From Pseudomonadota bacterium (GTDB lineage: Bacteria; Pseudomonadota; Gammaproteobacteria; Burkholderiales; Burkholderiaceae_C), in contig JAJZVU010000014.1 of assembly GCA_021845505.1 (NCBI GenBank), positions 19,842 through 83,841 on the forward strand: a stretch of DNA of 64,000 bases, read 5' to 3'. The notes beneath the pieces were generated by a model. The model was not told where the DNA came from. It worked only from the letters and a program-made list of their open reading frames with translations, and ran no database searches. Positions within the stretch are counted from its first letter, which is position 1; every line of letters starts with the position of its first letter. This document shows positions 28,716 to 37,963 of this stretch, in pieces. The position numbers and the translations under genes were made by a program.

Positions 28716-30590
28716 CTACGCCCGCGGCAGCAGCAGCCCCGGCAGGCTGCCCCGGTAGAGCGCGTCGACCGTCGCGGCGCGATGCTGCAGCACCGCGCGC
28801 TGGTTGATCGAGCCCTTGTCGGTGATTTCGCCGCGATCCAGCGACGGCGCATCGTCCAGCACCCAGGCGCGCGCCACCCGGGTGGAGCCGCCGGTGCCTT
28901 CGCGCCACAGCGCGTCGACCAGTTGCTGGAAGAACCCGCGCACCCGGGGGTGCCGCAGCACCTGCGCCGGCGGGGTGTCCGGCGGCAGCCCGGCCAGCGC
29001 GCAGCACTCGTCGAGCCGGGGCACCAGCAGCGCGCCGAGTTCGTCGCGATCCGGCGCGGTCAGCACCGCGTCGAACACACAGGGCGCCCCCAGTTGCACG
29101 ATGCGCGCGCGCAGCGGGCCGCAGCTGACAAAGGTTCCGCTGGACAGCTTGAAGTCCTCGGCGATGCGGCCGTCGAAGCGCAGGCCACGCTGCACATCGC
29201 CGGGGTCGACCAGGCGCGCGGCGTCTCCGGTGCGGTAGAAGCCCTCGTCGTCGAAGGCCTCGGCGGTCTGCGCGGGCGAACGCCAGTAGCCCGGCATCAC
29301 GTTCGGGCCGCGAACGCGCAACTCCAGCTTGTCGTGCAGCGGCACCAGCTTGACCTCGACCCCCGGCACCGGCAGGCCGACCTGCCCCGACTCGACTTCG
29401 GGCCCGAGGGCGAACAGGGTCGACGGCGCGGTCTCGGTCATGCCCAGCCCGCAGAACATGCACACCCGTTCGCCGGTCTCGAGTTCGCCCAGGCGATCGA
29501 GTTCGTCCCACACCGCCTGCGACAGCCCGGCGCCGGCGAAGAAAAAGGCCTGCAGGCGGGAAAACAGCCGCTGGCGCAGCGGCGGGTCGTCGCGCATCGC
29601 GCTGGCGATCTGCTCGAAACCCTTGGGCACGTTGAAATACACCGTGGGTGCGATCTCCCGCAGGTTGCGCAAGGTCTCGCCGATCCCCTGCGGCGTGGGC
29701 TTGCCGTCGTCGATGTACAGCGTGCCGCCGTTGTACAGCGCAATGCCCACGTTGTGGTTGCCGCCGAAAGTGTGATTCCACGGCAGCCAGTCGACCATCA
29801 CCGGCGGCTGCTCGCCGAGGAAACACATGGACTGCAGGATCATCTGCTGGTTGGAACACAGCATGCGCTGGGTGTTGACCACCGCCTTGGGCAGCCGGGT
29901 CGATCCGGAGGTGAACAGGAACTTGGCGATGCTGTCCGGGCCGACTCGCGCGTGGGTGTACTCCAGCGGCAGCGCATCGTCGTCCAGCAGGGACTCGAAA
30001 GGCGTGCTGGGCAGCGCGTCCAGCGCGCCCCGCGCCAGCACGATCTCCACGTCGGCGGGAAGTACCGCGCGCAGCGCCGGCTCGTAGGACGGGTCGGCGG
30101 CGAACACCAGTCCCGGTGTGAGGGTCTGCACGATATGCCGCAGCTTGGCGTAATCCCTCGACAGCAACGCGTACGCCGGCGAGACGGGCGCGTGGGCAAT
30201 TCCCCCCAGCATTGCGCCCAGCGCCAGCTGCAGGTGCTCGAGGCTGTTCTCGCCGAGCACCAGCACCGGCCGCTCGGCATCCAGCCCGCGCCGCAGCAGC
30301 GCCTGCGCGATGCGGCGCGCGCGCTCCAGGGCCTGCGCGTAGGACAGGCCGACCCACTGGCCGTCGGCCCCGCGCCGCGCCGCCAGCCAGCGCTCGGGCG
30401 CGCGTTGCGCCCAGTGCTCCAGCCGATCGGTCAGCCGCTGCGGGTACTCGGCCAGCGGCTGCGGCGAGCGCAACACCAGCACCCCGCCGGCCCTGCGCTC
30501 CCACTCGGTGCTCAGGCAGGCGCCGACACTGCAGGGGCGAGCCGCGGGACGCCGTCGCGCGCCGGGCCGGGCGGCGTCGGGCCTGTTCAT
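28716..30590 (-). CDS. fcs: Feruloyl-CoA synthetase-like AMP-forming acyl-CoA ligase
   Basis: This 624-residue adenylate-forming enzyme has the P-loop FTSGSTRLPKAVVNTQRML, the segment VDWLPWNHTFGGNHNVG, GLGMTETAP (A5-type) and the hinge region RTGDAARL with RFDGRIAEDFKLSSG. The VNTQRMLCSNQQMI and WNHTFGGNHN blocks are those of feruloyl-CoA synthases, which activate ferulate, p-coumarate and caffeate with ATP and CoA. The start at 30590 overlaps the crotonase stop (ATGA), so the two are co-translated. An equivalent catalytic Lys should lie in the final part (ITDKGSINQRA). Exact substrate preference is not readable. Confidence 0.87.
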   Translation of the reverse strand: MNRPDAARPGARRRPAARPCSVGACLSTEWERRAGGVLVLRSPQPLAEYPQRLTDRLEHWAQRAPERWLAARRGADGQWVGLSYAQALERARRIAQALLRRGLDAERPVLVLGENSLEHLQLALGAMLGGIAHAPVSPAYALLSRDYAKLRHIVQTLTPGLVFAADPSYEPALRAVLPADVEIVLARGALDALPSTPFESLLDDDALPLEYTHARVGPDSIAKFLFTSGSTRLPKAVVNTQRMLCSNQQMILQSMCFLGEQPPVMVDWLPWNHTFGGNHNVGIALYNGGTLYIDDGKPTPQGIGETLRNLREIAPTVYFNVPKGFEQIASAMRDDPPLRQRLFSRLQAFFFAGAGLSQAVWDELDRLGELETGERVCMFCGLGMTETAPSTLFALGPEVESGQVGLPVPGVEVKLVPLHDKLELRVRGPNVMPGYWRSPAQTAEAFDDEGFYRTGDAARLVDPGDVQRGLRFDGRIAEDFKLSSGTFVSCGPLRARIVQLGAPCVFDAVLTAPDRDELGALLVPRLDECCALAGLPPDTPPAQVLRHPRVRGFFQQLVDALWREGTGGSTRVARAWVLDDAPSLDRGEITDKGSINQRAVLQHRAATVDALYRGSLPGLLLPRA

Positions 30591-31372
30591 TGCGGCCTGC
30601 GCACCTTGTCCGCGCGCCCTTCGAGGAAATCCCTCAGCCTGGCCTTCGCGGCCTCGTCGCCCTGCGCGATGGCCGCCATCAGCGACTCGACGAACAGCGC
30701 CTGCGACTGCGGCATGTCGGCGATGCGCGGCAAGGCGTGCTGCACCGCGAAGTTCGACAAGGGGGCGTTCGCGGCGATGCGTCGCGCCAGCTCCAGGCCC
30801 TTGGCCAGGCCCTCGCCGGCAGCGACCCGGTACTGCACGAGTCCGGCGGCGAGCGCCTCGTCGGCGTCGAGCACCCTGCCGGTGAGCATCATGTCGGTCA
30901 TGCGGGCGTGACCGATCAGACGGGGGATGCGTGCCGAGCCTCCGCCGCCGACGAACAAGCCACGCTGGCCTTCGGGCAGAGCGAACATCGCCCCTTGCTC
31001 GGCGACCCGGACATGCGCGGCCGCGGCCAGTTCCAGGCCGCCGCCGACGACCGCCCCGTGCAGCACCGCGACCACCGGCGCCGCGCCGAACTGCACCTGC
31101 TCGAAGGCGCGGTGCCACGCGCGCGAATGGCCGATGCCCTCGGCGACGCTGCGCTCGCTGAGTTCGGACAGGTCGAGGCCCGCGCAGAAGTGATCGCCGC
31201 AGCCGGACAGCAGCACCGCCCGCACCTGCGGGTCGAGCGCGGCGAAGGCCTGCTCGATGGCCTGCAGCAGCGAGTCGTCGATGGCATTGCGCTTGGCAAC
31301 CCGGTCGAGCTGGATGTGGACGATCCCGGGCTCCGGGCATTCGACCCGCAGGCCATCGGAAGGCTTGGTCAT
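30587..31372 (-). CDS. Crotonase-family enoyl-CoA hydratase of hydroxycinnamate catabolism
   Basis: This 261-residue crotonase has the oxyanion-hole segments HFCAGLDLSEL and HGAVVGGGLELA. It keeps both acid/base glutamates of true hydratases, Glu114 (GGGLELA) and Glu134 (ALPEGQ). In the hydroxycinnamoyl-CoA hydratase-lyase that releases vanillin, the first of these is Ser. It is therefore more likely a CouM-type hydratase that makes a beta-hydroxyacyl-CoA than a vanillin-forming lyase. The start at 31372 (MTKPSDG) follows CGGGG; a start at 31387 is also possible. It is the first gene of the fcs operon and divergent from the CouO-like amidohydrolase. Confidence 0.78.
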   Translation of the reverse strand: MTKPSDGLRVECPEPGIVHIQLDRVAKRNAIDDSLLQAIEQAFAALDPQVRAVLLSGCGDHFCAGLDLSELSERSVAEGIGHSRAWHRAFEQVQFGAAPVVAVLHGAVVGGGLELAAAAHVRVAEQGAMFALPEGQRGLFVGGGGSARIPRLIGHARMTDMMLTGRVLDADEALAAGLVQYRVAAGEGLAKGLELARRIAANAPLSNFAVQHALPRIADMPQSQALFVESLMAAIAQGDEAAKARLRDFLEGRADKVRRPQ

Positions 31373-31403
31373 CGTGCCCCGTCGCATCGAATCAAAACTT
31401 CAT

Positions 31404-31418
31404 GCTAGTAACTATCTG
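31404..31418. promoter_or_regulatory. Variant copy of the lig/liv shared operator
   Basis: GCTAGTAACTATCTG at 31404-31418 matches 11 of 15 positions of the element found exactly twice elsewhere (37934 and 43928). The core TAGT-A-ACTA differs from TAGC-A-GCTA by paired changes that keep the dyad. It is about 32 bases upstream of the crotonase-fcs operon start. Confidence 0.5.
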
Positions 31419-31484
31419 GATGGAGCGATGTCGGGGAATACCCTGTCTGTTCTGCGCTTTGCAACCACCCGAACCGCACCTGAC

Positions 31485-31508
31485 TTGCCTATTATTTGCG
31501 ATAGCCAA
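31485..31508. promoter_or_regulatory. Inverted repeat, candidate MarR (CouR/FerR-like) operator
   Basis: TTGCCTAT at 31485-31492 and ATAGCCAA at 31501-31508 form an inverted repeat (7 of 8 paired) with an 8-base spacer. It lies between the divergent fcs and amidohydrolase-marR operons. The size and position suit a MarR dimer site controlling both directions. Binding by the adjacent MarR protein is inference. Confidence 0.5.
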
Positions 31509-31544
31509 CTTTTCGTGCGCATCGCGGAGCGCGCGCCAGCCCCG

Positions 31545-32426
31545 ATGAACCCCGACCCACTGCTCGCGATCGACATCCACACCCACGCCGAGGTGTCGTG
31601 CTGGAACCCCTTCGACAGCTACGGCGAGGAGTACGACCGGGCCGCCGACAAGTACTTCCGCTCGTCGCGACGCCCGACCATCGCCGAAACCATCGCCTAC
31701 TACCGCGAACTGCGCATCGGGCTGGTGATGTTCACCGTCGACGCCGAAAGCCAGCTGGGCCGCCAGCGCATCCCCAACGAGGAAATCGCCGAAGCCGCGC
31801 GCGACAACCCCGACATCCTGATCGCCTTCGCCAGCATCGATCCCCACAAGGGCCGCATGGGAGCGCGCGAGGCGCGGCGACTGGTCGAGGAGCATGGGGT
31901 CAAGGGCTTCAAGTTCCACCCCACGCTGCAGGGCTTCCATCCGAACGACCGGCTGGCCTGGCCGATCTACGAGGTGATCGACGGCTACAAGCTGCCGGCG
32001 ATCTTCCACAGCGGCCACTCGGGAATCGGCAGCGGCATGCGCTGCGGCGGCGGGTTGCGCCTGGAGTATTCCAACCCGATGCACCTGGACGACGTGGCCA
32101 TCGCCTTCCCCGACATGCAGATTGTCATCGCCCATCCCTCGTGGCCGTGGCAGGACGAGGCGCTGTCGGTGGCGATGCACAAACCCAACGTCTGGCTCGA
32201 CCTGTCGGGCTGGAGCCCGCGCTATTTCCCCCAGCAACTGGTCCAGTACGCCAACACCCTGCTGAGGGACCGGGTTCTGTTCGGCTCCGATTTCCCGTTG
32301 ATCACCCCCGAGCGCTGGATGAAGGACTTCGAGCAGGCCGGCTTTCGCCCCGAGGTGCGCGAGCCCATCCTGAAGACCAATGCGATGCGCCTGCTCGGCC
32401 TCGGCGGCGGCGCCGCGACCGCTTGA
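31545..32426 (+). CDS. Amidohydrolase-2 family protein, CouO-like beta-ketoacyl-CoA hydrolase candidate
   Basis: This 293-residue amidohydrolase has the metal-binding DIHTHAE at residues 9-15, KFHPTLQGF, IFHSGHSGIG, IAHPSWPWQDEA and the catalytic Asp in LFGSDFPL. The superfamily contains decarboxylases and hydrolases. In Rhodococcus CouO, an amidohydrolase of this type next to a hydroxycinnamoyl-CoA ligase, cleaves 4-hydroxyphenyl-beta-ketoacyl-CoA to 4-hydroxybenzoate and acetyl-CoA. The placement opposite fcs and a hydratase-type crotonase supports that role here. A decarboxylase role cannot be excluded. The MarR gene follows after seven bases. Confidence 0.68.
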   Translation: MNPDPLLAIDIHTHAEVSCWNPFDSYGEEYDRAADKYFRSSRRPTIAETIAYYRELRIGLVMFTVDAESQLGRQRIPNEEIAEAARDNPDILIAFASIDPHKGRMGAREARRLVEEHGVKGFKFHPTLQGFHPNDRLAWPIYEVIDGYKLPAIFHSGHSGIGSGMRCGGGLRLEYSNPMHLDDVAIAFPDMQIVIAHPSWPWQDEALSVAMHKPNVWLDLSGWSPRYFPQQLVQYANTLLRDRVLFGSDFPLITPERWMKDFEQAGFRPEVREPILKTNAMRLLGLGGGAATA

Positions 32427-32433
32427 CCCGGCG

Positions 32434-32946
32434 ATGGACGGCTCCGGCTCCGACCCCGACTCCCAGGCCCACGCCGACGGCCGCGCGCGCCGCGGCGCGC
32501 CGGCAGCGATGGGCCTGGACCACGCCTCGCTGTCGCATGTGCTGGGCTACCAGCTGGCGCGCGCGTCGATCCACACCCGCGCCGCGTTCCAGCGCGCGAT
32601 CGGCGAGCCGCTGCAGTTGCGTCCGGTGGAGTTCACCATCCTGCAACTGCTGCGCCACAACCAGCGTGCGACCCAGAAGCAGCTGGCGCGCGCGCTGGCG
32701 ATCACCGCCCCCGGCATGACCGTGCTGCTCGACCGCCTGGAGGCGCGCGCATTGCTGCGGCGCGAACGCAACCTGCGGGACAAGCGTTCGATCCACATCG
32801 TGCTGTCCGACGACGGGCGCCGACTGGCCGACGAGTCGCTGCAGGCTTCGCGGCACATGGAGGGCGAACTGCTGCGCCATCTCTCGCCGGGCGAGCGCCT
32901 GCTGCTGTTCGAACTGCTCGAGCGCGTCGCCCGCGCGTCGCGCTGA
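32434..32946 (+). CDS. MarR-family regulator of hydroxycinnamate genes (CouR/FerR-like)
   Basis: This 170-residue winged-helix protein has an N-terminal Asp/Ala-rich extension of about 30 residues and a MarR domain: VEFTILQLLRHNQRATQKQLARALAITAPGMTVLLDRLEARALLRRERNLRDKRS. Homologues beside hydroxycinnamate ligase genes are repressors released by hydroxycinnamoyl-CoA, which fits this context. It is translated with the amidohydrolase (7-base gap). Alternative internal starts exist at MGLDHASL. Its stop codon is the left end of a 22-bp perfect palindrome. Confidence 0.82.
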   Translation: MDGSGSDPDSQAHADGRARRGAPAAMGLDHASLSHVLGYQLARASIHTRAAFQRAIGEPLQLRPVEFTILQLLRHNQRATQKQLARALAITAPGMTVLLDRLEARALLRRERNLRDKRSIHIVLSDDGRRLADESLQASRHMEGELLRHLSPGERLLLFELLERVARASR

Positions 32947-32965
32947 GGCCGGCGCGCCGGCCTCA
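32944..32965. terminator. 22-bp perfect palindrome joining the marR and livM stop codons
   Basis: Positions 32944-32954 (TGAGGCCGGCG) are the exact reverse complement of 32955-32965. The left end is the TGA of marR on the plus strand, and the right end is the TGA of livM on the minus strand. Either transcript would fold here, suggesting a compact bidirectional terminator. There is no loop in the perfect palindrome and no T-tract. Confidence 0.6.
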
Positions 32966-34009
32966 GCCCGCGGGCGGCCGCAACAGCTTGCCGTCGCGCA
33001 GTCCGCGCAGCCGCAACTGGTAGCCGATGGGCAGCAGCCGCAGCCCGTAGCGCGACTCCGCGGCCCCCCAGATGCCGCGGGGAAACAGCAGCGCGAAGCC
33101 GATCGCCAGCACCCCCAGGCCGATCAGGTAGACCACCCCGGTCGCTCCGAACCAGGTCTCCGCGGCGAAGAACAGCAAGGCGCCGACGATCGGCCCCTCG
33201 AAGGTGCCCAGCCCGCCGACCACGGTCATGAACAGCATGTACGCGGTCCACTGCGGCCCGAAGTAGGTCGCCGGCTGGTAGGTGATCGAACTGGCCAGCC
33301 ACAGCGCCCCGCCGGCGGCGCAGCCCAGCGCCGACAGGAAGAACAGCACGTACTTGCTGCGCAGCACGTTGACCCCGATCGACGCCGCCGCGGTTTCATC
33401 GTCGCGCACCGCCTGCAGCGAGGCGCCGACCCGGCTGCGCAGCAGCATGAACAGGACCCCCAGCAGCAGCACCATCAGCGCAAGGGCCATCCAGTAGGTG
33501 TCGGCGCGGCGCGCCGCCGGAGCGTAGGCGTCGATCCCCAGCAGCGAAGTGCCGGTCTCGCCCTGCACGATGGGGTCGATGGTCACCAGCAGGTGCAGCA
33601 GCTCGGCGAGCACCCACATGCCGATGGCGAACTCCCCGCCACCGAGCTTGAGCATGATCTGCCCCAGAGGCAGCGACACCAGCCCGACCAGCAGCACCGA
33701 CACCAGCAGCGCGGCGTAGACGTCCATGCCCCCCGCCGACAGCCGCACCAGGAAGTAGCCCCCGAGTCCGATGAACGCCTGCTGGCCGATGGACACCAGG
33801 CCGCCGTAGCCGGCCAGAGCATTCCACATCGCCGCCAGCAGCACGTAGACGAACAGGGTGGTCAGGCGGTCGAGCATTTCCGGCGGCAGCACCAGCGGCC
33901 CGCAGGCCAGCGCCAGCACGAGCAGCCCGAGCAGGCCTGCGAAGGCCAGCGAACGCGGAGTCCAGCGCACCACCACGGCATCGCCGGCCAGCCCTGCCGT
34001 CCCGTTCAT
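32963..34009 (-). CDS. livM: ABC transporter permease, LivM type
   Basis: This 348-residue membrane protein has about nine to ten hydrophobic segments and the LivM-family signature GGLVSIGQQAFIGLGGYFLVRL, RSRVGASLQAVRDDETAAASIGVN and FMTVVGGLGTFEGPIVGALLFF. It forms half of the inner-membrane channel of a branched-chain amino acid-type (HAAT) importer. The ATG at 34009 gives an ATGA overlap with livH. Its position between hydroxycinnamate and protocatechuate genes suggests an aromatic acid as substrate instead of amino acids. Confidence 0.9.
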   Translation of the reverse strand: MNGTAGLAGDAVVVRWTPRSLAFAGLLGLLVLALACGPLVLPPEMLDRLTTLFVYVLLAAMWNALAGYGGLVSIGQQAFIGLGGYFLVRLSAGGMDVYAALLVSVLLVGLVSLPLGQIMLKLGGGEFAIGMWVLAELLHLLVTIDPIVQGETGTSLLGIDAYAPAARRADTYWMALALMVLLLGVLFMLLRSRVGASLQAVRDDETAAASIGVNVLRSKYVLFFLSALGCAAGGALWLASSITYQPATYFGPQWTAYMLFMTVVGGLGTFEGPIVGALLFFAAETWFGATGVVYLIGLGVLAIGFALLFPRGIWGAAESRYGLRLLPIGYQLRLRGLRDGKLLRPPAG

Positions 34010-34923
34010 GCGCGCGCTCCGCTGGACGCCGGGGCAGCTGCCCGCGGCAGGGGTCGGCTCAGGCGCCACACCCTGGAATAGACCCTGAGCACCAGCACCA
34101 GCAGGAACACCGCATGGCCGGCGATCAGGAAACCGATGGGGTTGATCTGCGCGCCGATGCTCTGCGCGACACCCAGCACGATGCCGCCGACCAGCGTCCC
34201 CCACAGCGAGCCGCTGCCGCCGATGACCACCGCCTCGAAGGCGAACAGCAGCTGGCCCTGGCCCGCGTAGGGGGCGAAGCTGGCGCGCATGCCCAGGAAC
34301 AGCGCCGCCACGCTGACCAGCAGCATCGAGATGGCCGCCGCCACCGAGTACACCGCGCGCGAGTCGATGCCGATCATGTCCACCGCGTCCGGGTCCTCCG
34401 CGGTGGCGCGGATCGCGCGCCCGACCGCCGTGTACGAAAGGACCAGTTGCAGCGCACCGAGCAGCGCGACCGCGGTCGAGAAACCCATGACGTCGAGTTG
34501 GGAGACGTAGATGTCGCCGAAGACCCGCCAGCTGCCGTACGACAGCGCACCGATGTTCGGCGCCAGCGACCGGGTATCGGCGCCGAAGGACTGGAACAGC
34601 AGGTTGTCGATCACGATCGACAGCCCGAAGGTGGCCAGGATGGGCACCAGCATTCCGCCGCGCAGGCTGCGCTGCAGCAACAGGCGGTTCAGTGCCCAGC
34701 CCAGCAGCGCCATCACCGGCATCACCAGCAGCAGCGCGGCGAGCACCCCGACCCCGAGGTACTTGCAGGCGCTGAACAGCAGGTAGCCGGCCAGCACGAC
34801 CAGGCTGCCGTGCGCCAGGTTGACAATGCGCATCACCCCGAACAGGAACGACAGCCCGCTGGCGAGGATGGCGTAGTAACCGCCCAGCAGCACGCCCTGG
34901 ATCACCTGGTTGAGCAGTTCCAT
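34006..34923 (-). CDS. livH: ABC transporter permease, LivH type
   Basis: This 305-residue permease has eight or so membrane segments and the LivH pattern GVLLGGYYAILASGLSFLFGVMRIVNLAHGSLVVLAGYL, with the coupling loop YTAVGRAIRATAEDPDAVDMIGID. It pairs with LivM. It is translated after livF with 15 bases between. The substrate is not readable from the permease. Confidence 0.9.
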   Translation of the reverse strand: MELLNQVIQGVLLGGYYAILASGLSFLFGVMRIVNLAHGSLVVLAGYLLFSACKYLGVGVLAALLLVMPVMALLGWALNRLLLQRSLRGGMLVPILATFGLSIVIDNLLFQSFGADTRSLAPNIGALSYGSWRVFGDIYVSQLDVMGFSTAVALLGALQLVLSYTAVGRAIRATAEDPDAVDMIGIDSRAVYSVAAAISMLLVSVAALFLGMRASFAPYAGQGQLLFAFEAVVIGGSGSLWGTLVGGIVLGVAQSIGAQINPIGFLIAGHAVFLLVLVLRVYSRVWRLSRPLPRAAAPASSGARA

Positions 34924-34938
34924 CGCCGATCCCCTGCC

Positions 34939-35657
<719 letters not shown>

Positions 35658-35661
<4 letters not shown>

Positions 35662-36416
35662 TGCGGCACGCTTCCCAGGTAGGCCTCGACCACCGCGGGA
35701 TCGCGCATGACCTGCCGGGGATCGCCGTCGGCGATGATGCGGCCCGACTCCATGCATACCAGCCGGTTCACCACCTGCAGCAGCACGTGCACGATGTGCT
35801 CGATCCAGACGATGGTCACGCCGCGCGCAAGGATCTGGCGGATGATGCCGACCAGTTCCTGCGCCTCGCCGTCGGTCAGCCCGCCGCCGATTTCGTCGAG
35901 CAGCAGCACCTGCGGATCGGTGGCCAGCGCGCGCGCCATCTCCAGGCGCTTGCGGTCGAGCAGCCCCAGGGTATCGGCGCGGCGGTTGGCCAGCTCCAGC
36001 ATCCCGCACAGCTCGAGCGACTGCAGGCACAGCCGGGTGGCCTGCTCGCCGCCGGCGCCGGCGCCCATCACCGCCGCCACGTGCAGGTTCTCGAACACCG
36101 TCATGCCGCCGAAGGGGCGCGGCACCTGGTGCGAGCGCGCGATACCCAGCCGGCAGCGCGCCGCGGCGTCCAGCGCGGTGACGTCGCGGCCATCGAAGCG
36201 GACCTCGCCCCGGCTGGGCGGATAGGCGCCGGTGAGCACGTTGAACAAGGTGGTCTTGCCGGCGCCGTTGGGCCCGACGATACCCACCGCCTCGGCGCGC
36301 CCGATGTCCAGGCTCACGTCCTCGAGCACACGCAGCGCGCCGAAATGCTTGGCCACGCGCCGGGCCGCCAGGATCGGCACCGACGCGTCGCCGGCCGCCG
36401 CCCGCGGCTCAGGCAT
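35658..36416 (-). CDS. livG: ABC transporter ATP-binding protein, LivG type
   Basis: This 252-residue ATPase has Walker A GPNGAGKTTLFN, the LivG insertion RSHQVPRPFGGMTVFENL, Walker B LLLDEIGGGLTDGEAQEL and the H-loop VWIEHIVHVLLQV. The signature is reduced to TLGLLDRKRLEMARALA, lacking a clean LSGGQ, as in a number of LivG proteins. The start overlaps the end of livK by eight bases. It partners with LivF. Confidence 0.9.
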
Positions 36417-37719
36417 ACGGCAGCAGCCTGGCCTCGATCGCGACCTTGGGATCGCAAGCGTGCTCGACGGTGGGGAAGCTCAGCGGGAAACGGCTGCCCG
36501 GCTTGGACTTCACCCACTGCGCGCCGATGATCGGCGACGTCGCCACATTGGGCACCGGGCCCTTGCGGAAGTTGATGCGGCCCACCGTCGTCACGGTGTC
36601 CAGCACCTTCATCGCCGCCGCGACCTTCGCCTTGTCCTGGGGCGCGCCGCTGCTGCGCAGCGCCGCGAAGCCGGCGTCGAACAGCGCCACCGTGGCGCCG
36701 AGCTGCTGCGTCCATTGCTTGCCGGTCGCCGCGGTATAGGCGTTGGCCAGCGCCCGCCCGCCCAGCCCGACCACCGGCGACACGTAGGGGAAGGCCGGCG
36801 ACCAGTAGGCACCGCTGGCCACCCTGTGGCCCAGTTCCCCCAGCGCCTCGATGTCCGACGGGAACAGCCCGAACTTGGCCGGCATGGTGATCTTCAGGCG
36901 ATGGGTCAGCCCCTGCTGCGCGGCCTGGCGCAGGAAGGTGATGAAATCGGGCGGGATCGGCACCCCGGTCAGCACCTGCACGCCCTCGGACTTGAAGCGG
37001 GCGATCTGCGACGAGAAATCGGTCGTGCCGTCCTGGTAGGCGCCCGGGTCGACCAGGGTGTAGCCACCCTTCTTGAGCACCGGCTCGAGGTGCGCGCGCA
37101 GCGCGTTGCCGTCGGCATCGTTGGGGTAGAGAACGCCGACCTTCCTGTTGTTCGGCACCAGCGCCCAGGTCGACAGGTACATCTTGGCGAACTGCTCGGT
37201 GCCGAAGGAAAAGTGATAGGTCCACTTGAAGGGCGACGGCTCGCCCGGCTTGCCGCCACGCCCGAAATACCACGACTCCCACGGTTCGACGGTGGACAGG
37301 CAGGGCATGCCCGCGGCCTCGCAGGCATCGGCCACCGGGTTGACCACCTCGGGAGTCGAGGTGACCAGCATGAGGTCGATCTTGTCGGTGTTGATCAGGT
37401 CCTTGGCGAGCTGGCTGGCGCGCGCCGGATCGGACTGGCTGTCGCGCTCGAGCACCTCGATCGCATAGGTCGTGCCGCCGATCTTCACGCCGCCGGCGGT
37501 CTTCTTGCGCACCAGCCCGATCACATAGGGGTCGGCTTCGCCGAAACCGGCCAGCGGCCCGGTGCGCGGGCTGATGAAGCCGATCTTCAGCGTCGGCCGC
37601 CCCGCTGCCCGCGCCAGCGGAGGCAGCAGCGCACCGGCGGCCGACACGCCGGCCAGCGTGACGACCTGGCGCCGCGAGCGGTCGGTCGGAAGCGGGGTGG
37701 AAGGTTGCTTGCGCGACAT
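36409..37719 (-). CDS. ABC transporter periplasmic substrate-binding protein, LivK/aromatic type
   Basis: This 436-residue type I periplasmic binding protein (Peripla_BP_6) has an N-terminal export signal with paired arginines (TDRSRRQVVTLAGVSAAGALLPPLARA) that may use the Tat route. The mature part begins LKIGFISPRTGPLAGFGEADPYVIG. Relatives next to aromatic genes bind benzoates, hydroxycinnamates or related acids, so an aromatic ligand is likely here. GAGGAG precedes the ATG at 37719. It is the first gene of livK-G-F-H-M, 215 bases below an exact copy of the lig operator. Confidence 0.87.
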   Translation of the reverse strand: MSRKQPSTPLPTDRSRRQVVTLAGVSAAGALLPPLARAAGRPTLKIGFISPRTGPLAGFGEADPYVIGLVRKKTAGGVKIGGTTYAIEVLERDSQSDPARASQLAKDLINTDKIDLMLVTSTPEVVNPVADACEAAGMPCLSTVEPWESWYFGRGGKPGEPSPFKWTYHFSFGTEQFAKMYLSTWALVPNNRKVGVLYPNDADGNALRAHLEPVLKKGGYTLVDPGAYQDGTTDFSSQIARFKSEGVQVLTGVPIPPDFITFLRQAAQQGLTHRLKITMPAKFGLFPSDIEALGELGHRVASGAYWSPAFPYVSPVVGLGGRALANAYTAATGKQWTQQLGATVALFDAGFAALRSSGAPQDKAKVAAAMKVLDTVTTVGRINFRKGPVPNVATSPIIGAQWVKSKPGSRFPLSFPTVEHACDPKVAIEARLLPYA

Positions 37720-37933
37720 GGTGGAGTCTCCTCGGTATGGGTTTGGTGCGGCAAGCGGCGTGCGCTCGCGCCGGCGGCGTGGCAGCGCCGCTGCCCCATG
37801 CCGGCCCACGATGCTAGCGCCCCGCCGCCGCGCCCGGGCCGGCACGCGGCATGCGCGACGACCCGGCGCGCGCAGCCTGCCTCGCGTGGCGGATTATGCG
37901 GTGAGACGGGCGCCTCGCGTAGCCGCCGGCTGC

Positions 37934-37948
37934 GCTAGCAGCTATCAC
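37934..37948. promoter_or_regulatory. Shared operator, copy upstream of the liv operon
   Basis: GCTAGCAGCTATCAC at 37934-37948 is identical to 43928-43942 upstream of ligJ. The core TAGC-A-GCTA is a dyad. It lies between the ligC stop and the livK start, within an otherwise empty 244-base gap. A LysR-type site is the simplest reading. Confidence 0.6.
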
Positions 37949-37963
37949 ATTCCGGCATGAGGA

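Noticed and set aside
30587..31372. Annotation of the crotonase as vanillin-forming hydroxycinnamoyl-CoA hydratase-lyase
   Set aside because: Both hydratase glutamates are present, while the lyase has Ser at the first position, and no vanillin dehydrogenase is nearby.
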